Source: Anaerolineae bacterium (lineage in GTDB: Bacteria > Chloroflexota > Anaerolineae > JACIWR01). From it: 6,926 nucleotides of DNA. The translations under genes were made by a program, and so were the position numbers. The notes under the pieces are model-generated. The model was not told the DNA's origin. It was given only the letters and a program-made list of their open reading frames with translations, and made no database searches. The first letter of the stretch is position 1, and each line of letters starts with the position of its first letter. Shown piece by piece: positions 1 through 5,759 of this stretch. The stretch is taken from positions 1-6,926 of the forward strand of contig JAGGZG010000202.1 in assembly GCA_021162125.1 (NCBI GenBank), in the 5' to 3' direction.

Positions 1-189
1 AACAGGTAGTCCCCCGGTAACGTGTTGGTCGCTCAGACCCGCTCGGACGTGGAACGTCCGAGCTACGAGATGCAAGGCCCTCCGGGCCTCTGGAGCCCCC
101 GAAGGGGGCTTTCCACCTCGTAGCCGGGTGGTTTAGCGCCCGGCGGGGCGGACGAGGGGCACCAACACACAAGGGGGAGACTACCGGTT
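1..189. repeat. Multibranched inverted-repeat element, possible structured RNA
   Basis: No protein gene is supported here. The two ends are complementary: bases 1-11 pair with 179-189 with one A·G mismatch, 12-15 with 174-177, and 22-29 (GTGTTGGT) with 161-168 (ACCAACAC). Inside this closing stem are a perfect 10-bp hairpin (41-50 with 54-63, loop GGA), a 6-bp stem (64-69 with 117-122) carrying two sub-hairpins (75-80 with 84-89, loop TCC; 94-100 with 104-110, loop GAA), and an 8-bp hairpin (123-130 with 137-144, one G·U). The pairing reaches base 1, so the element may continue to the left of the window. It could be a non-coding RNA of about 190 nt, a long leader of tlyA, or a foldback (MITE-like) element built from nested palindromes. 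I do not recognise a known RNA family: it lacks RNase P and tmRNA landmarks, and its branching does not fit the rod shape of 6S RNA. The strand of any transcript is unknown. Confidence 0.5.
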
Positions 190-209
190 AACAGGATTGG
201 CCGTATGTG

Positions 210-257
210 GCGCAGGCTTTCCAGCCTGCGCGGGACGGGCTGGAAAGCCCGTCCTAC
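210..257. repeat. Two mirrored palindromic hairpins upstream of tlyA
   Basis: Hairpin A pairs 210-218 (GCGCAGGCT) with 223-231, loop TTCC. Hairpin B pairs 233-241 (GGACGGGCT) with 246-254, loop GGAA. The core of A (215-226) is the exact reverse complement of the core of B (238-249). The region can therefore fold as two small hairpins or as one 12-bp hairpin with an 11-nt loop. B ends in CCTAC, like the palindromes at 1118-1144 and 5717-5743. The rest of 190-300 is a non-coding leader in which I see no convincing promoter. Possible roles are an interspersed repeat, an RNA processing site, or a weak attenuator for tlyA. There is no clear run of T, so an intrinsic terminator is unlikely. Confidence 0.65.
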
Positions 258-300
258 ACCCTACCCCATGCCAACGGCACAAAGTGTCAGGTAGCTAGGT

Positions 301-1101
301 ATGACATCAAAGGAACGATTGGACGTTTTGCTGGTCGAAAAGGGCCTGGCCCGCAGCCGTGCCCGCGCCCAACGGCTGATCATGGCCGGCGAGGTGTTGG
401 TCAACGGCCAGGTGAGGGATAAACCCGGCACACGGGTATCGCCAGCCGCCAGGGTCGAGCTCCTCACCCGGCTGCCCTACGTCAGCCGGGGCGGAATGAA
501 ACTGGCGGCGGCGTTGGACGCCTTCCACGTGGCAGTGGAGGGGGTGATTGCGGCGGACGTGGGGGCCTCCACTGGCGGGTTTACCGACTGCCTGTTGCAA
601 CGGGGCGCAGCCCGCGTGTATGCCATTGACGTGGGCTACGGCCAACTCGCCTGGAAACTGCGCCAGGATCCACGGGTGGTGGTCATGGAGCGCACCAACG
701 CCCGCTACCTGGAGCGCCTGCCGGAGCCCGTGGACATGGTGGTCGTTGACGTGTCTTTCATCTCGCTGGAGTTGATCCTGCCCCGGGCCGTGGATTGGCT
801 GCGCGCGGACGGGCAGATTATAGCCCTGATTAAGCCACAATTCGAGGCCGGGCGGGAGCAGGTGGGCCGGGGTGGGGTGGTGAAGAGCGCCGATGTCCAC
901 GCCGCTGTGATGCGCAAAATCGCGAACTGGGCCCTCGCGCGAGGGCTGGCCGTGCGCGGCCTGATGGCCTCGCCGCTGCGTGGCCCGGCGGGCAACGTGG
1001 AGTTCCTGATCCACCTGAGCAAGACAGCCGGAGAAGCCAGCCTCGAAATTGAGCACGCGGTGACGAAAGTTCTTGCCGGGGAGGGGCCTTCCGTGATATA
1101 A
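301..1101 (+). CDS. tlyA: TlyA-family rRNA 2'-O-methyltransferase (hemolysin A family)
   Basis: A cytosolic SAM-dependent methylase. Characterised relatives methylate the ribose 2'-OH of C1920 in 23S rRNA, and the longer type also C1409 in 16S rRNA. The 266-residue product starts with an S4 RNA-binding domain (about 4-60, with the segment RSRARAQRLIMAGEVLVNG), then the family linker YVSRGGMKL (60-68), then an FtsJ-type Rossmann domain with SAM motif ADVGASTGGF (85-94). The K-D-K-E tetrad is complete: K67, D150 (in VVVDVSFISL), K178 (in ALIKPQFE) and E234 (in GNVEFLI). The length is close to that of mycobacterial TlyA (268), which fits the two-target type, but this is inference. An in-frame TAG at 292-294 makes the ATG at 301 the first possible start. 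Its ribosome site is weak, only AGG at 289-291. TlyA is named a hemolysin for historical reasons; the methylase role is the better supported one. Its neighbours here are not the usual recN or NAD kinase genes. Confidence 0.95.
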   Translation: MTSKERLDVLLVEKGLARSRARAQRLIMAGEVLVNGQVRDKPGTRVSPAARVELLTRLPYVSRGGMKLAAALDAFHVAVEGVIAADVGASTGGFTDCLLQRGAARVYAIDVGYGQLAWKLRQDPRVVVMERTNARYLERLPEPVDMVVVDVSFISLELILPRAVDWLRADGQIIALIKPQFEAGREQVGRGGVVKSADVHAAVMRKIANWALARGLAVRGLMASPLRGPAGNVEFLIHLSKTAGEASLEIEHAVTKVLAGEGPSVI

Positions 1102-1102
1102 T
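1073..1102 (+). promoter_or_regulatory. Predicted sigma-70-type promoter with extended -10, overlapping the tlyA stop
   Basis: TATAAT at 1097-1102 matches the -10 consensus fully and is preceded by TGA at 1094-1096, an extended -10 (TGn). TTGCCG at 1073-1078 matches 4 of 6 bases of the -35 box, with an 18-base spacer. The stop codon of tlyA (1099-1101) lies inside the -10 box. Transcription would start near 1109, about 60 bases before the cyclase start codon, with the palindrome at 1115-1147 at the 5' end of the message. This would make the cyclase the first gene of a unit separate from tlyA. It is a sequence-based prediction; read-through from tlyA is not excluded. Confidence 0.6.
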
Positions 1103-1114
1103 GTGAATGTCGGT

Positions 1115-1147
1115 TCAGTAGGTCGGATTGCCAATCCGACCTACTGA
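1115..1147. repeat. Perfect 16-bp palindrome in the cyclase leader
   Basis: Bases 1115-1130 (TCAGTAGGTCGGATTG) are the exact reverse complement of 1132-1147, with a single central C at 1131. The inner 27 bases (1118-1144) are a copy of the repeat also found at 5717-5743. It begins about six bases after the predicted transcription start and ends 11 bases before the Shine-Dalgarno sequence of the cyclase. It could be a 5'-end stabilising hairpin, a dimeric repressor operator, or only an interspersed repeat. No T run follows, so it is not a standard terminator for tlyA. Confidence 0.85.
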
Positions 1148-1158
1148 TTGGGGGGATG

Positions 1159-1164
1159 AGGAGG
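1159..1164 (+). promoter_or_regulatory. Shine-Dalgarno AGGAGG that fixes the cyclase start at 1171
   Basis: A full AGGAGG lies six bases before the ATG at 1171. The longer in-frame ATG at 1156 would place this motif inside the coding region and has only a run of G before it, so 1171 is the better start. Confidence 0.85.
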
Positions 1165-1170
1165 ACAGCG

Positions 1171-3282
1171 ATGGTTGACACGAGCAAAGGAAACGAGGGG
1201 GGCGAGAGCCAGGAGGCCAGGGAGTTGGAGATCATTGTAGCGCTGGATCACATTCGGGACACCGTGACCGACCCCCGGCAGTTACTCACCTCCGTGGCTC
1301 AGGCAGTCGCCGGGCGACTGGGGGCAGATTTATGCCTGCTGAGTGTGGTGGACGAGGTGACCGGTGAGCCGGAGTTGAGGGCCGTTGATGACCGGTTGGG
1401 GGTGTTTGGCGCGCTGCCCCGCCCGGCTCTGGATCAGGCCATACGCCGGGCGCTGGCCCTGGAGACGACCTCGATTTTGGAGGTAAGCCCCGATCTGCGC
1501 CGGGCGGATTTACATCACCTGCTGGCCGCCCCATTGCGAGCTGAAGCGGAGGGCACGCCTCTGGGGGCGTTGCTGCTGTTTAACCGCGACCAACCTTTTG
1601 ACGAAGCAATGCGCGGCCTGCTGGCCGCCGCAGCCAGCCAGGCGGATTCTGCCATCGTGCAGGCGCGCCGGATCGCCCAGTTGCAGGAGCGCAACCGGCA
1701 ACTGGAGGCCATCTATCAGATTGACCGTATCCGCGACACCACCAACGACGTCCAGTCTCTGCTGTCCTCCATCGCCAGCGTGACGACGAACACCTTAAAT
1801 GCCGACCTGGGTCTCATCTGTTTGCTGGACGAGGAGACCGGACGGCTGGAGCTCAAGGCCGTGGACGACCGGTTAGGGGTGTTCGGCCGGGTGAGGGGCG
1901 ACGCCTGGCACGTGGCGGCGGAGCAGGCCGTGGCCCTGGATGGCGTTGCCCTCTTGGAGCCCGGCCCGGCGCTGCGCGCACAGGGCATGCGCCATCTCCT
2001 GGCCGCCCCACTCACCGTCGCCGGCGAGCGGCTGGGCGCATTGCTCCTGGCCCGCGCCGGCGCGCCTTTTGGCCCGGCAGACCGGGACCTGTTGCAGGCG
2101 GTGGTCAGCCAGACGGACTCGGCCATAGTGCACGCCCGCACGTTCCGCCGATTGCGATGGCGCAATAAGGAGCTGGAGGCCATTTATCGTGTGGATCGCA
2201 TCCGCGACCAGGGCCTGGAGTTCAACGCCATGCTCAACGCGGTGCTCAATGAGCTGTGCAGCGTCATCGAGGCGGAGATGGGTTTCATCATGCTCTTCGA
2301 CGAGACGGGCCGCGAGTTGGAGTTGAAGGCCTCCACGTCGGATGACATCTGCCGCGTGGCCGAGCACTATCACCTCATCAAAATGGCCGCCAACGAAGCG
2401 CTCCGCCGGGCCGGAATGGTGGACGAGGTAGACCTCAGTCCGGTCATCCGCTCCCTGGTCTGTGTGCCCCTCATTCTGCGCGATCAGGTTATCGGCGTGT
2501 TCGGCGCGGTGAACCGCCACGGCGCGGGCGGGTTCACTGCCGAGGACAAACGGCTGCTGATGGCCATCACCAGCCAGGTGGACACGGCCATCTTCGAGAG
2601 CCTGGAGAAGCGACACATCCGCACTGCCTTCCGTCGCTTCGTGGGACCGGCGGTGATGGAGCGCATGTTGAATATGCCAGCCCGCGATTTCTTCCAGGTC
2701 GAGCGCCTGCCTCTCACTGTGCTCTTCTCCGACATGCGCGGTTTCACTACCATCGCCGAGCGCACTGCCCCCGAAGCGATAGTGGAGATTCTCAACCAAC
2801 ATCTGACGGCCATGACCGAAGTGGTCCTGGCCCACGAGGGCACGCTGGATAAGTTCGTGGGCGACGAGGTGATGGCCGTCTTCGGTGCGCCGGTGCCCAT
2901 GCCCGACCACGCGCTGCGTGCGGTGCAGACCGCGTTGGAGATGCAGCGTGCCCACGGTGAACTCCTGGCCCGCTGGTCGGCGGAGGGCCGCGAGGGTGCA
3001 CCCATTGGCATCGGGATAAACACCGGTGAGATGGTGGTGGGCAACATCGGCTGCGAGCTCCAGGTGGACTACACGGTAATCGGCGACGCGGTGAACCTGG
3101 GTTCACGGCTGTGCGGTATCGCCAAAGAGGGGCAGATCCTGATCAGCGAGGCCACCTATCAATTGGTGCGCGACCACGTGCGGGTAAATAAACTGGCGCC
3201 GGTGAGGGTCAAAGGGCGAATGCAGCCGGTGCAAATCTACGAGGTTCTTGGTCTACAACACGGAGAGCACGATGTTCCGTAA
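1171..3282 (+). CDS. Soluble sensor adenylate cyclase: three GAF domains plus class III cyclase domain
   Basis: Predicted to make cAMP from ATP in the cytosol under control of small-molecule or redox-sensing GAF domains. The 703-residue product has no membrane segment. GAF1 spans about 35-165, GAF2 194-325 and GAF3 351-487. Each is preceded by a similar helical linker (LEIIVALDHIRD, LEAIYQIDRIRD, LEAIYRVDRIRD), so the unit arose by triplication. A linker with RRFVGPAVMERML leads into the cyclase domain at about 510-695. The catalytic set is complete: metal ligands D521 (FSDMRGFT) and D565 (FVGDEVMAVFG), substrate-specifying K561 and T635 (DYTVIGD), and transition-state N642 and R646 (VNLGSRL). 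The Lys/Thr pair is that of bacterial adenylate rather than guanylate cyclases. I do not see a full NKFDE cyclic-nucleotide-binding motif in the GAFs, so the ligand is unknown. A promoter and a palindrome lie directly upstream. The last 11 bases overlap the start of the transporter gene. Confidence 0.93.
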   Translation: MVDTSKGNEGGESQEARELEIIVALDHIRDTVTDPRQLLTSVAQAVAGRLGADLCLLSVVDEVTGEPELRAVDDRLGVFGALPRPALDQAIRRALALETTSILEVSPDLRRADLHHLLAAPLRAEAEGTPLGALLLFNRDQPFDEAMRGLLAAAASQADSAIVQARRIAQLQERNRQLEAIYQIDRIRDTTNDVQSLLSSIASVTTNTLNADLGLICLLDEETGRLELKAVDDRLGVFGRVRGDAWHVAAEQAVALDGVALLEPGPALRAQGMRHLLAAPLTVAGERLGALLLARAGAPFGPADRDLLQAVVSQTDSAIVHARTFRRLRWRNKELEAIYRVDRIRDQGLEFNAMLNAVLNELCSVIEAEMGFIMLFDETGRELELKASTSDDICRVAEHYHLIKMAANEALRRAGMVDEVDLSPVIRSLVCVPLILRDQVIGVFGAVNRHGAGGFTAEDKRLLMAITSQVDTAIFESLEKRHIRTAFRRFVGPAVMERMLNMPARDFFQVERLPLTVLFSDMRGFTTIAERTAPEAIVEILNQHLTAMTEVVLAHEGTLDKFVGDEVMAVFGAPVPMPDHALRAVQTALEMQRAHGELLARWSAEGREGAPIGIGINTGEMVVGNIGCELQVDYTVIGDAVNLGSRLCGIAKEGQILISEATYQLVRDHVRVNKLAPVRVKGRMQPVQIYEVLGLQHGEHDVP
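3262..3265 (+). promoter_or_regulatory. Shine-Dalgarno GGAG deciding the transporter start at 3272
   Basis: GGAG lies six bases before the ATG at 3272, inside the 3' end of the cyclase gene. The longer reading from a TTG at 3248 has no comparable site, and its extra eight residues (VYNTEST-like) are not membrane-protein-like. Ribosomes ending at 3282 could re-initiate here. Confidence 0.7.
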
Positions 3283-4405
3283 TCTGACACCGGCTCAACG
3301 CAATCGTCTGATCCTCGTCCTGGTTCTGCTGCTCATCGTCGGCTGGATGCTGTACGTGGCCCGCGCGGCCCTGTTCCCCTACATCCTGGGGCTGATCCTG
3401 GCCTATGTGCTCTATCCCCTGGTACGGCGCATTGATTGTTACATGCCGGCCGTCCTCAAACGGCGCGGGCTTTCGCGTCCTTTGGCCATCATCATCGTCT
3501 ATCTGATAGTCATCCTGGTGATAGCCGGATTGATGGCTTTCCTGGTGCCGGTGGTGGTCAGCCAGGTGGAGAGTCTATGGATGCAGAGGGAGCAATTGGT
3601 GGCTCAGGGGCAAGCGCTGCTCGGTGAATGGCTGATCCGGTACCGAACCACCATCCCGGAGGAATGGCAGCGGACTATTGAGGGGAACCTGATCAAGGCC
3701 GTCGGAGCCGTTGGCCAGGCCGCACAGGAGGGGGTGGTGCACGCGGTGAGCGCGGTCACCAGTACGGTGAGCCTGGCCCTGGGCATGGTGGTCATTCCCT
3801 TCTGGCTGTTCTACATCCTCGCCGATGAGAAGCGGATGGCGGACGCATTCGGGGCCATGATCCCTGATCGCATCGAATCTGATGTGCGCAACGTGCTGCG
3901 TATCATTGACGACATCCTCAGCGCTTACATCCGCGGCCAACTCCTGCTATGTGTGGTGGTGGGGGTCATGGCCACGGTGGGCTTCGTCCTGGTCGGGCTG
4001 AACTTCCCCGTGCTGCTGGGGGTGATCGTCGGTCTGTGTGAGTTCATCCCCTTCGTCGGCCCCATCCTGGGGGCGGTGCCCGCGCTCATCATGGCGGTGA
4101 TTGAATCACCCACGATGGCATTGTGGACTCTGTTGGTCATTGTTCTCGTCCAGCAGGTGGAGAACCTGTTTCTCGTGCCGCGTATCGCTGGCGAAAGCGT
4201 CAAGCTGCACCCGGCACTGATCATGGTTGTGTTGGTGATAGGCAACGAGGCTCTGGGATTATGGGGTATGATCATGGCTGTGCCGCTGACGGCCATCGTG
4301 CGTGACGTGTTCAAGTATCTCTACCTGCGCTTCTCCGACGAGCCGGTGTTGCCGGAGGAAGCGCTGGCCCGCGTGCGGACGGAGGTAATGCGGTTGGACG
4401 TCTGA
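3272..4405 (+). CDS. AI-2E / PerM (UPF0118) family membrane transporter
   Basis: A 377-residue inner-membrane protein. Members of this family have been linked to autoinducer-2 export (TqsA) or to Na+/H+ antiport, but most have no known substrate. Hydrophobic segments lie at about 13-30, 33-52, 70-95, 165-184, 222-243, 246-279 (two), 282-303 and 314-345 (one or two). A long polar, helical region at about 97-160 between the third and fourth segments is typical of the family. Conserved family motifs are visible: YIRGQL (219-224), EFIPFVGPILGAVPA (257-271) and LVPRIAGESVKLHP (301-314). Length and order are normal, so the gene looks intact. It overlaps the cyclase gene by 11 bases and lies 40 bases before the histidine kinase gene, so it is probably cotranscribed with both and may be regulated with, or monitored by, these sensors. 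Nothing in the sequence shows the actual substrate, and no luxS is visible in the window. Confidence 0.9.
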   Translation: MFRNLTPAQRNRLILVLVLLLIVGWMLYVARAALFPYILGLILAYVLYPLVRRIDCYMPAVLKRRGLSRPLAIIIVYLIVILVIAGLMAFLVPVVVSQVESLWMQREQLVAQGQALLGEWLIRYRTTIPEEWQRTIEGNLIKAVGAVGQAAQEGVVHAVSAVTSTVSLALGMVVIPFWLFYILADEKRMADAFGAMIPDRIESDVRNVLRIIDDILSAYIRGQLLLCVVVGVMATVGFVLVGLNFPVLLGVIVGLCEFIPFVGPILGAVPALIMAVIESPTMALWTLLVIVLVQQVENLFLVPRIAGESVKLHPALIMVVLVIGNEALGLWGMIMAVPLTAIVRDVFKYLYLRFSDEPVLPEEALARVRTEVMRLDV

Positions 4406-4433
4406 GGGGGGCGACGAGTCACGGAGAGATTTC

Positions 4434-4442
4434 GGAGGTGAT
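4434..4442 (+). promoter_or_regulatory. Strong Shine-Dalgarno GGAGGTGAT selecting a GTG start
   Basis: GGAGGTGAT matches the anti-Shine-Dalgarno over nine bases. Its GGAGG core ends seven bases before the GTG at 4446. The rest of the 40-base gap after the transporter stop shows no palindrome and no promoter that I can support, unlike the other gaps in this window. Confidence 0.85.
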
Positions 4443-4445
4443 TTC

Positions 4446-5720
4446 GTGGAAGTCGAGGAAGCCCTGCGCGAGCGGATTGCAGGGATGGAGCGGCGCATCT
4501 CCAACCTGGAGCGGCTGGTGCGCGTCAGTCTGATGTTGAACTCAACTCTCAGCCTTGAGCCGCTGTTGGAGACCATCATCCAGGTCATTATCGAGCTGAC
4601 CGAAACTGAAGATTGCTCCATCATGCTGCTGGACGAGAAAACCGGTGAGCTGCGCTTCCGCGCGGCCAGGCGGATGCGGCGGGAGGAGCTGGAACAGATC
4701 GCCGTCCCCCTCGACAACAGCATCGCCGGTTGGATCTTCCGCGAGAACAAGCCTCTCCTGATCCGTGACGCACAGAAGGACACCCGCTTTTACCAGGGGG
4801 TGGACGAGAAGCTTGACTTTTGCACACGGTCCATCATAGGCGTGCCCTTGCAGGTACGGGGCCGGGTCATTGGCGTGTTGGAGGCGATCAACAAGCGCGG
4901 CGACAAGGAGATGAGCTGGGAGGACGTCAATGTCATGACTGCTCTGGCCGCGCAGGCCGCCATCGCCATCGAGAACGCCCGTCTGATGGAAGAACTGCGG
5001 ATGGCCTACGAGAAGCTGCACGAATTGGATCGCCTGAAGAGTGACTTCATCAGCATTGCCGCCCACGAACTGCGCACGCCGCTATCGCTCATCCTGGGGT
5101 ATGCCTCGTTCCTGCGCGGGAGCGCCACGGGTCAGGCCAGCGAGCAGTTGGACATCGTCTTGCAGAGTGCGATGCGCCTGAACTCGCTGATCGGGGACAT
5201 GGTGAACCTGCGCCACATCGAGACCGGCGAGGCACAGCTTGAGTTGGGAATTTTCTCCCTGAATGACCTGGTGCGCGTCTGCTTACAGGAATTCCTTTCG
5301 CTGATCCGCGTCAAACAGCAGACCGTGGGCCTTAACCTTCCCTCCCCACCGTTGATGATCGAGGCGGACCGGCAGAAGTTACACCTGGTGCTGGGCAACC
5401 TCCTCTCCAACGCGGTGAAGTTCACCCCCGCCGGCGGGCGGATTGAGGTGCTGGCCTGTGAGCGCGAGGGAAAAGCGTGGGTTGCCGTGCGCGATACGGG
5501 GATTGGCATTCCGCGCAAGGAGTGGGAGCGGGTGTTCGACCGTTTCTACCAGGTGGAGCCCAGCCTGTCACGCCGGTACGAGGGGATGGGCCTGGGGCTG
5601 TCCATCGCCAAGGGGATGGTGGAACTGCACGGGGGGCGCATCTGGGTGGAGAGCGAAGTGGGAAAGGGAAGCACCTTTGTGTTTCATCTGCCGCTCACCC
5701 AGTCACCAGGCGGGGCGTAA
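4446..5720 (+). CDS. Soluble GAF-domain sensor histidine kinase
   Basis: A 424-residue cytosolic two-component sensor kinase without membrane segments. A short N-terminal coiled coil (about 3-28) precedes a GAF domain (about 38-178, ending in ALAAQAAIAIENARL), a helical linker, the HisKA dimerisation domain and a HATPase_c domain. The phospho-accepting histidine is H207 in AAHELRTP. E208 and T211 form the ExxT motif linked to phosphatase activity, so the protein may be bifunctional. The N box includes N318 and N322 (NLLSNAVKFTP), the G1 box is DTGIGIP (350-356), and the G2 box is MGLGLSIAKG (381-390). All core motifs are present, so it should be active. No response regulator is encoded in the window, making it an orphan here. 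The start is GTG, chosen because of its excellent ribosome site. The stop codon TAA (5718-5720) lies in the left end of a palindromic repeat. Confidence 0.95.
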   Translation: MEVEEALRERIAGMERRISNLERLVRVSLMLNSTLSLEPLLETIIQVIIELTETEDCSIMLLDEKTGELRFRAARRMRREELEQIAVPLDNSIAGWIFRENKPLLIRDAQKDTRFYQGVDEKLDFCTRSIIGVPLQVRGRVIGVLEAINKRGDKEMSWEDVNVMTALAAQAAIAIENARLMEELRMAYEKLHELDRLKSDFISIAAHELRTPLSLILGYASFLRGSATGQASEQLDIVLQSAMRLNSLIGDMVNLRHIETGEAQLELGIFSLNDLVRVCLQEFLSLIRVKQQTVGLNLPSPPLMIEADRQKLHLVLGNLLSNAVKFTPAGGRIEVLACEREGKAWVAVRDTGIGIPRKEWERVFDRFYQVEPSLSRRYEGMGLGLSIAKGMVELHGGRIWVESEVGKGSTFVFHLPLTQSPGGA

Positions 5721-5743
5721 GACGGGTTGTCAACCCGTCCTAC
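5717..5743. repeat. 27-base palindromic repeat spanning the histidine kinase stop codon
   Basis: Arms 5717-5729 (GTAAGACGGGTTG) and 5731-5743 (CAACCCGTCCTAC) pair around a central T with one mismatch (A5720·C5740). It has the same length and layout as the copy at 1118-1144. The differences include two compensating base-pair changes. It fills most of the gap between the kinase stop and the ribosome site of the next gene. It might act as a processing or stabilising hairpin between the two cistrons; no T run follows to suggest termination. Confidence 0.85.
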
Positions 5744-5748
5744 GGGCG

Positions 5749-5754
5749 AGGAGG
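5749..5754 (+). promoter_or_regulatory. Shine-Dalgarno AGGAGG that fixes the PfkB start at 5760
   Basis: AGGAGG lies five bases before the ATG at 5760. A longer in-frame reading from TTG at 5727 would start inside the palindrome and adds residues unrelated to the family. Confidence 0.85.
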
Positions 5755-5759
5755 CTACC

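Noticed and set aside
1..257. CRISPR array or tRNA at the window start
   Set aside because: There are no regularly spaced direct repeats, and no cloverleaf with tRNA consensus bases; the structure consists of nested inverted repeats.
307..1134. Long minus-strand open reading frame opposite tlyA
   Set aside because: It mirrors the TlyA coding frame in GC-rich DNA, has low-complexity His/Gln/Pro-rich content and no recognisable domain, while the plus strand has complete catalytic motifs.
1115..1147. Intrinsic terminator of tlyA
   Set aside because: The palindrome is perfect, but no run of T follows on either strand, and it lies just after a strong promoter-like sequence.
1156..1170. Upstream ATG giving five extra residues to the cyclase
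   Set aside because: It would place the AGGAGG ribosome site inside the gene; the ATG at 1171 has ideal spacing.
1560..1640. NKFDE-type cyclic-nucleotide-binding motif in GAF1 (NRDQPFDE)
   Set aside because: The spacing between the residues does not fit the N-K-x-F-x3-D-E pattern; it looks like an ordinary GAF C-terminal strand and helix.
1873..2955. 360-codon minus-strand open reading frame opposite the cyclase gene
   Set aside because: It is a shadow of the cyclase frame, rich in His, Gln and Arg without domain motifs; the plus strand encodes clear GAF and cyclase domains.
3248..3271. TTG start for the transporter gene
   Set aside because: No ribosome site precedes it, while ATG 3272 has GGAG at six bases.
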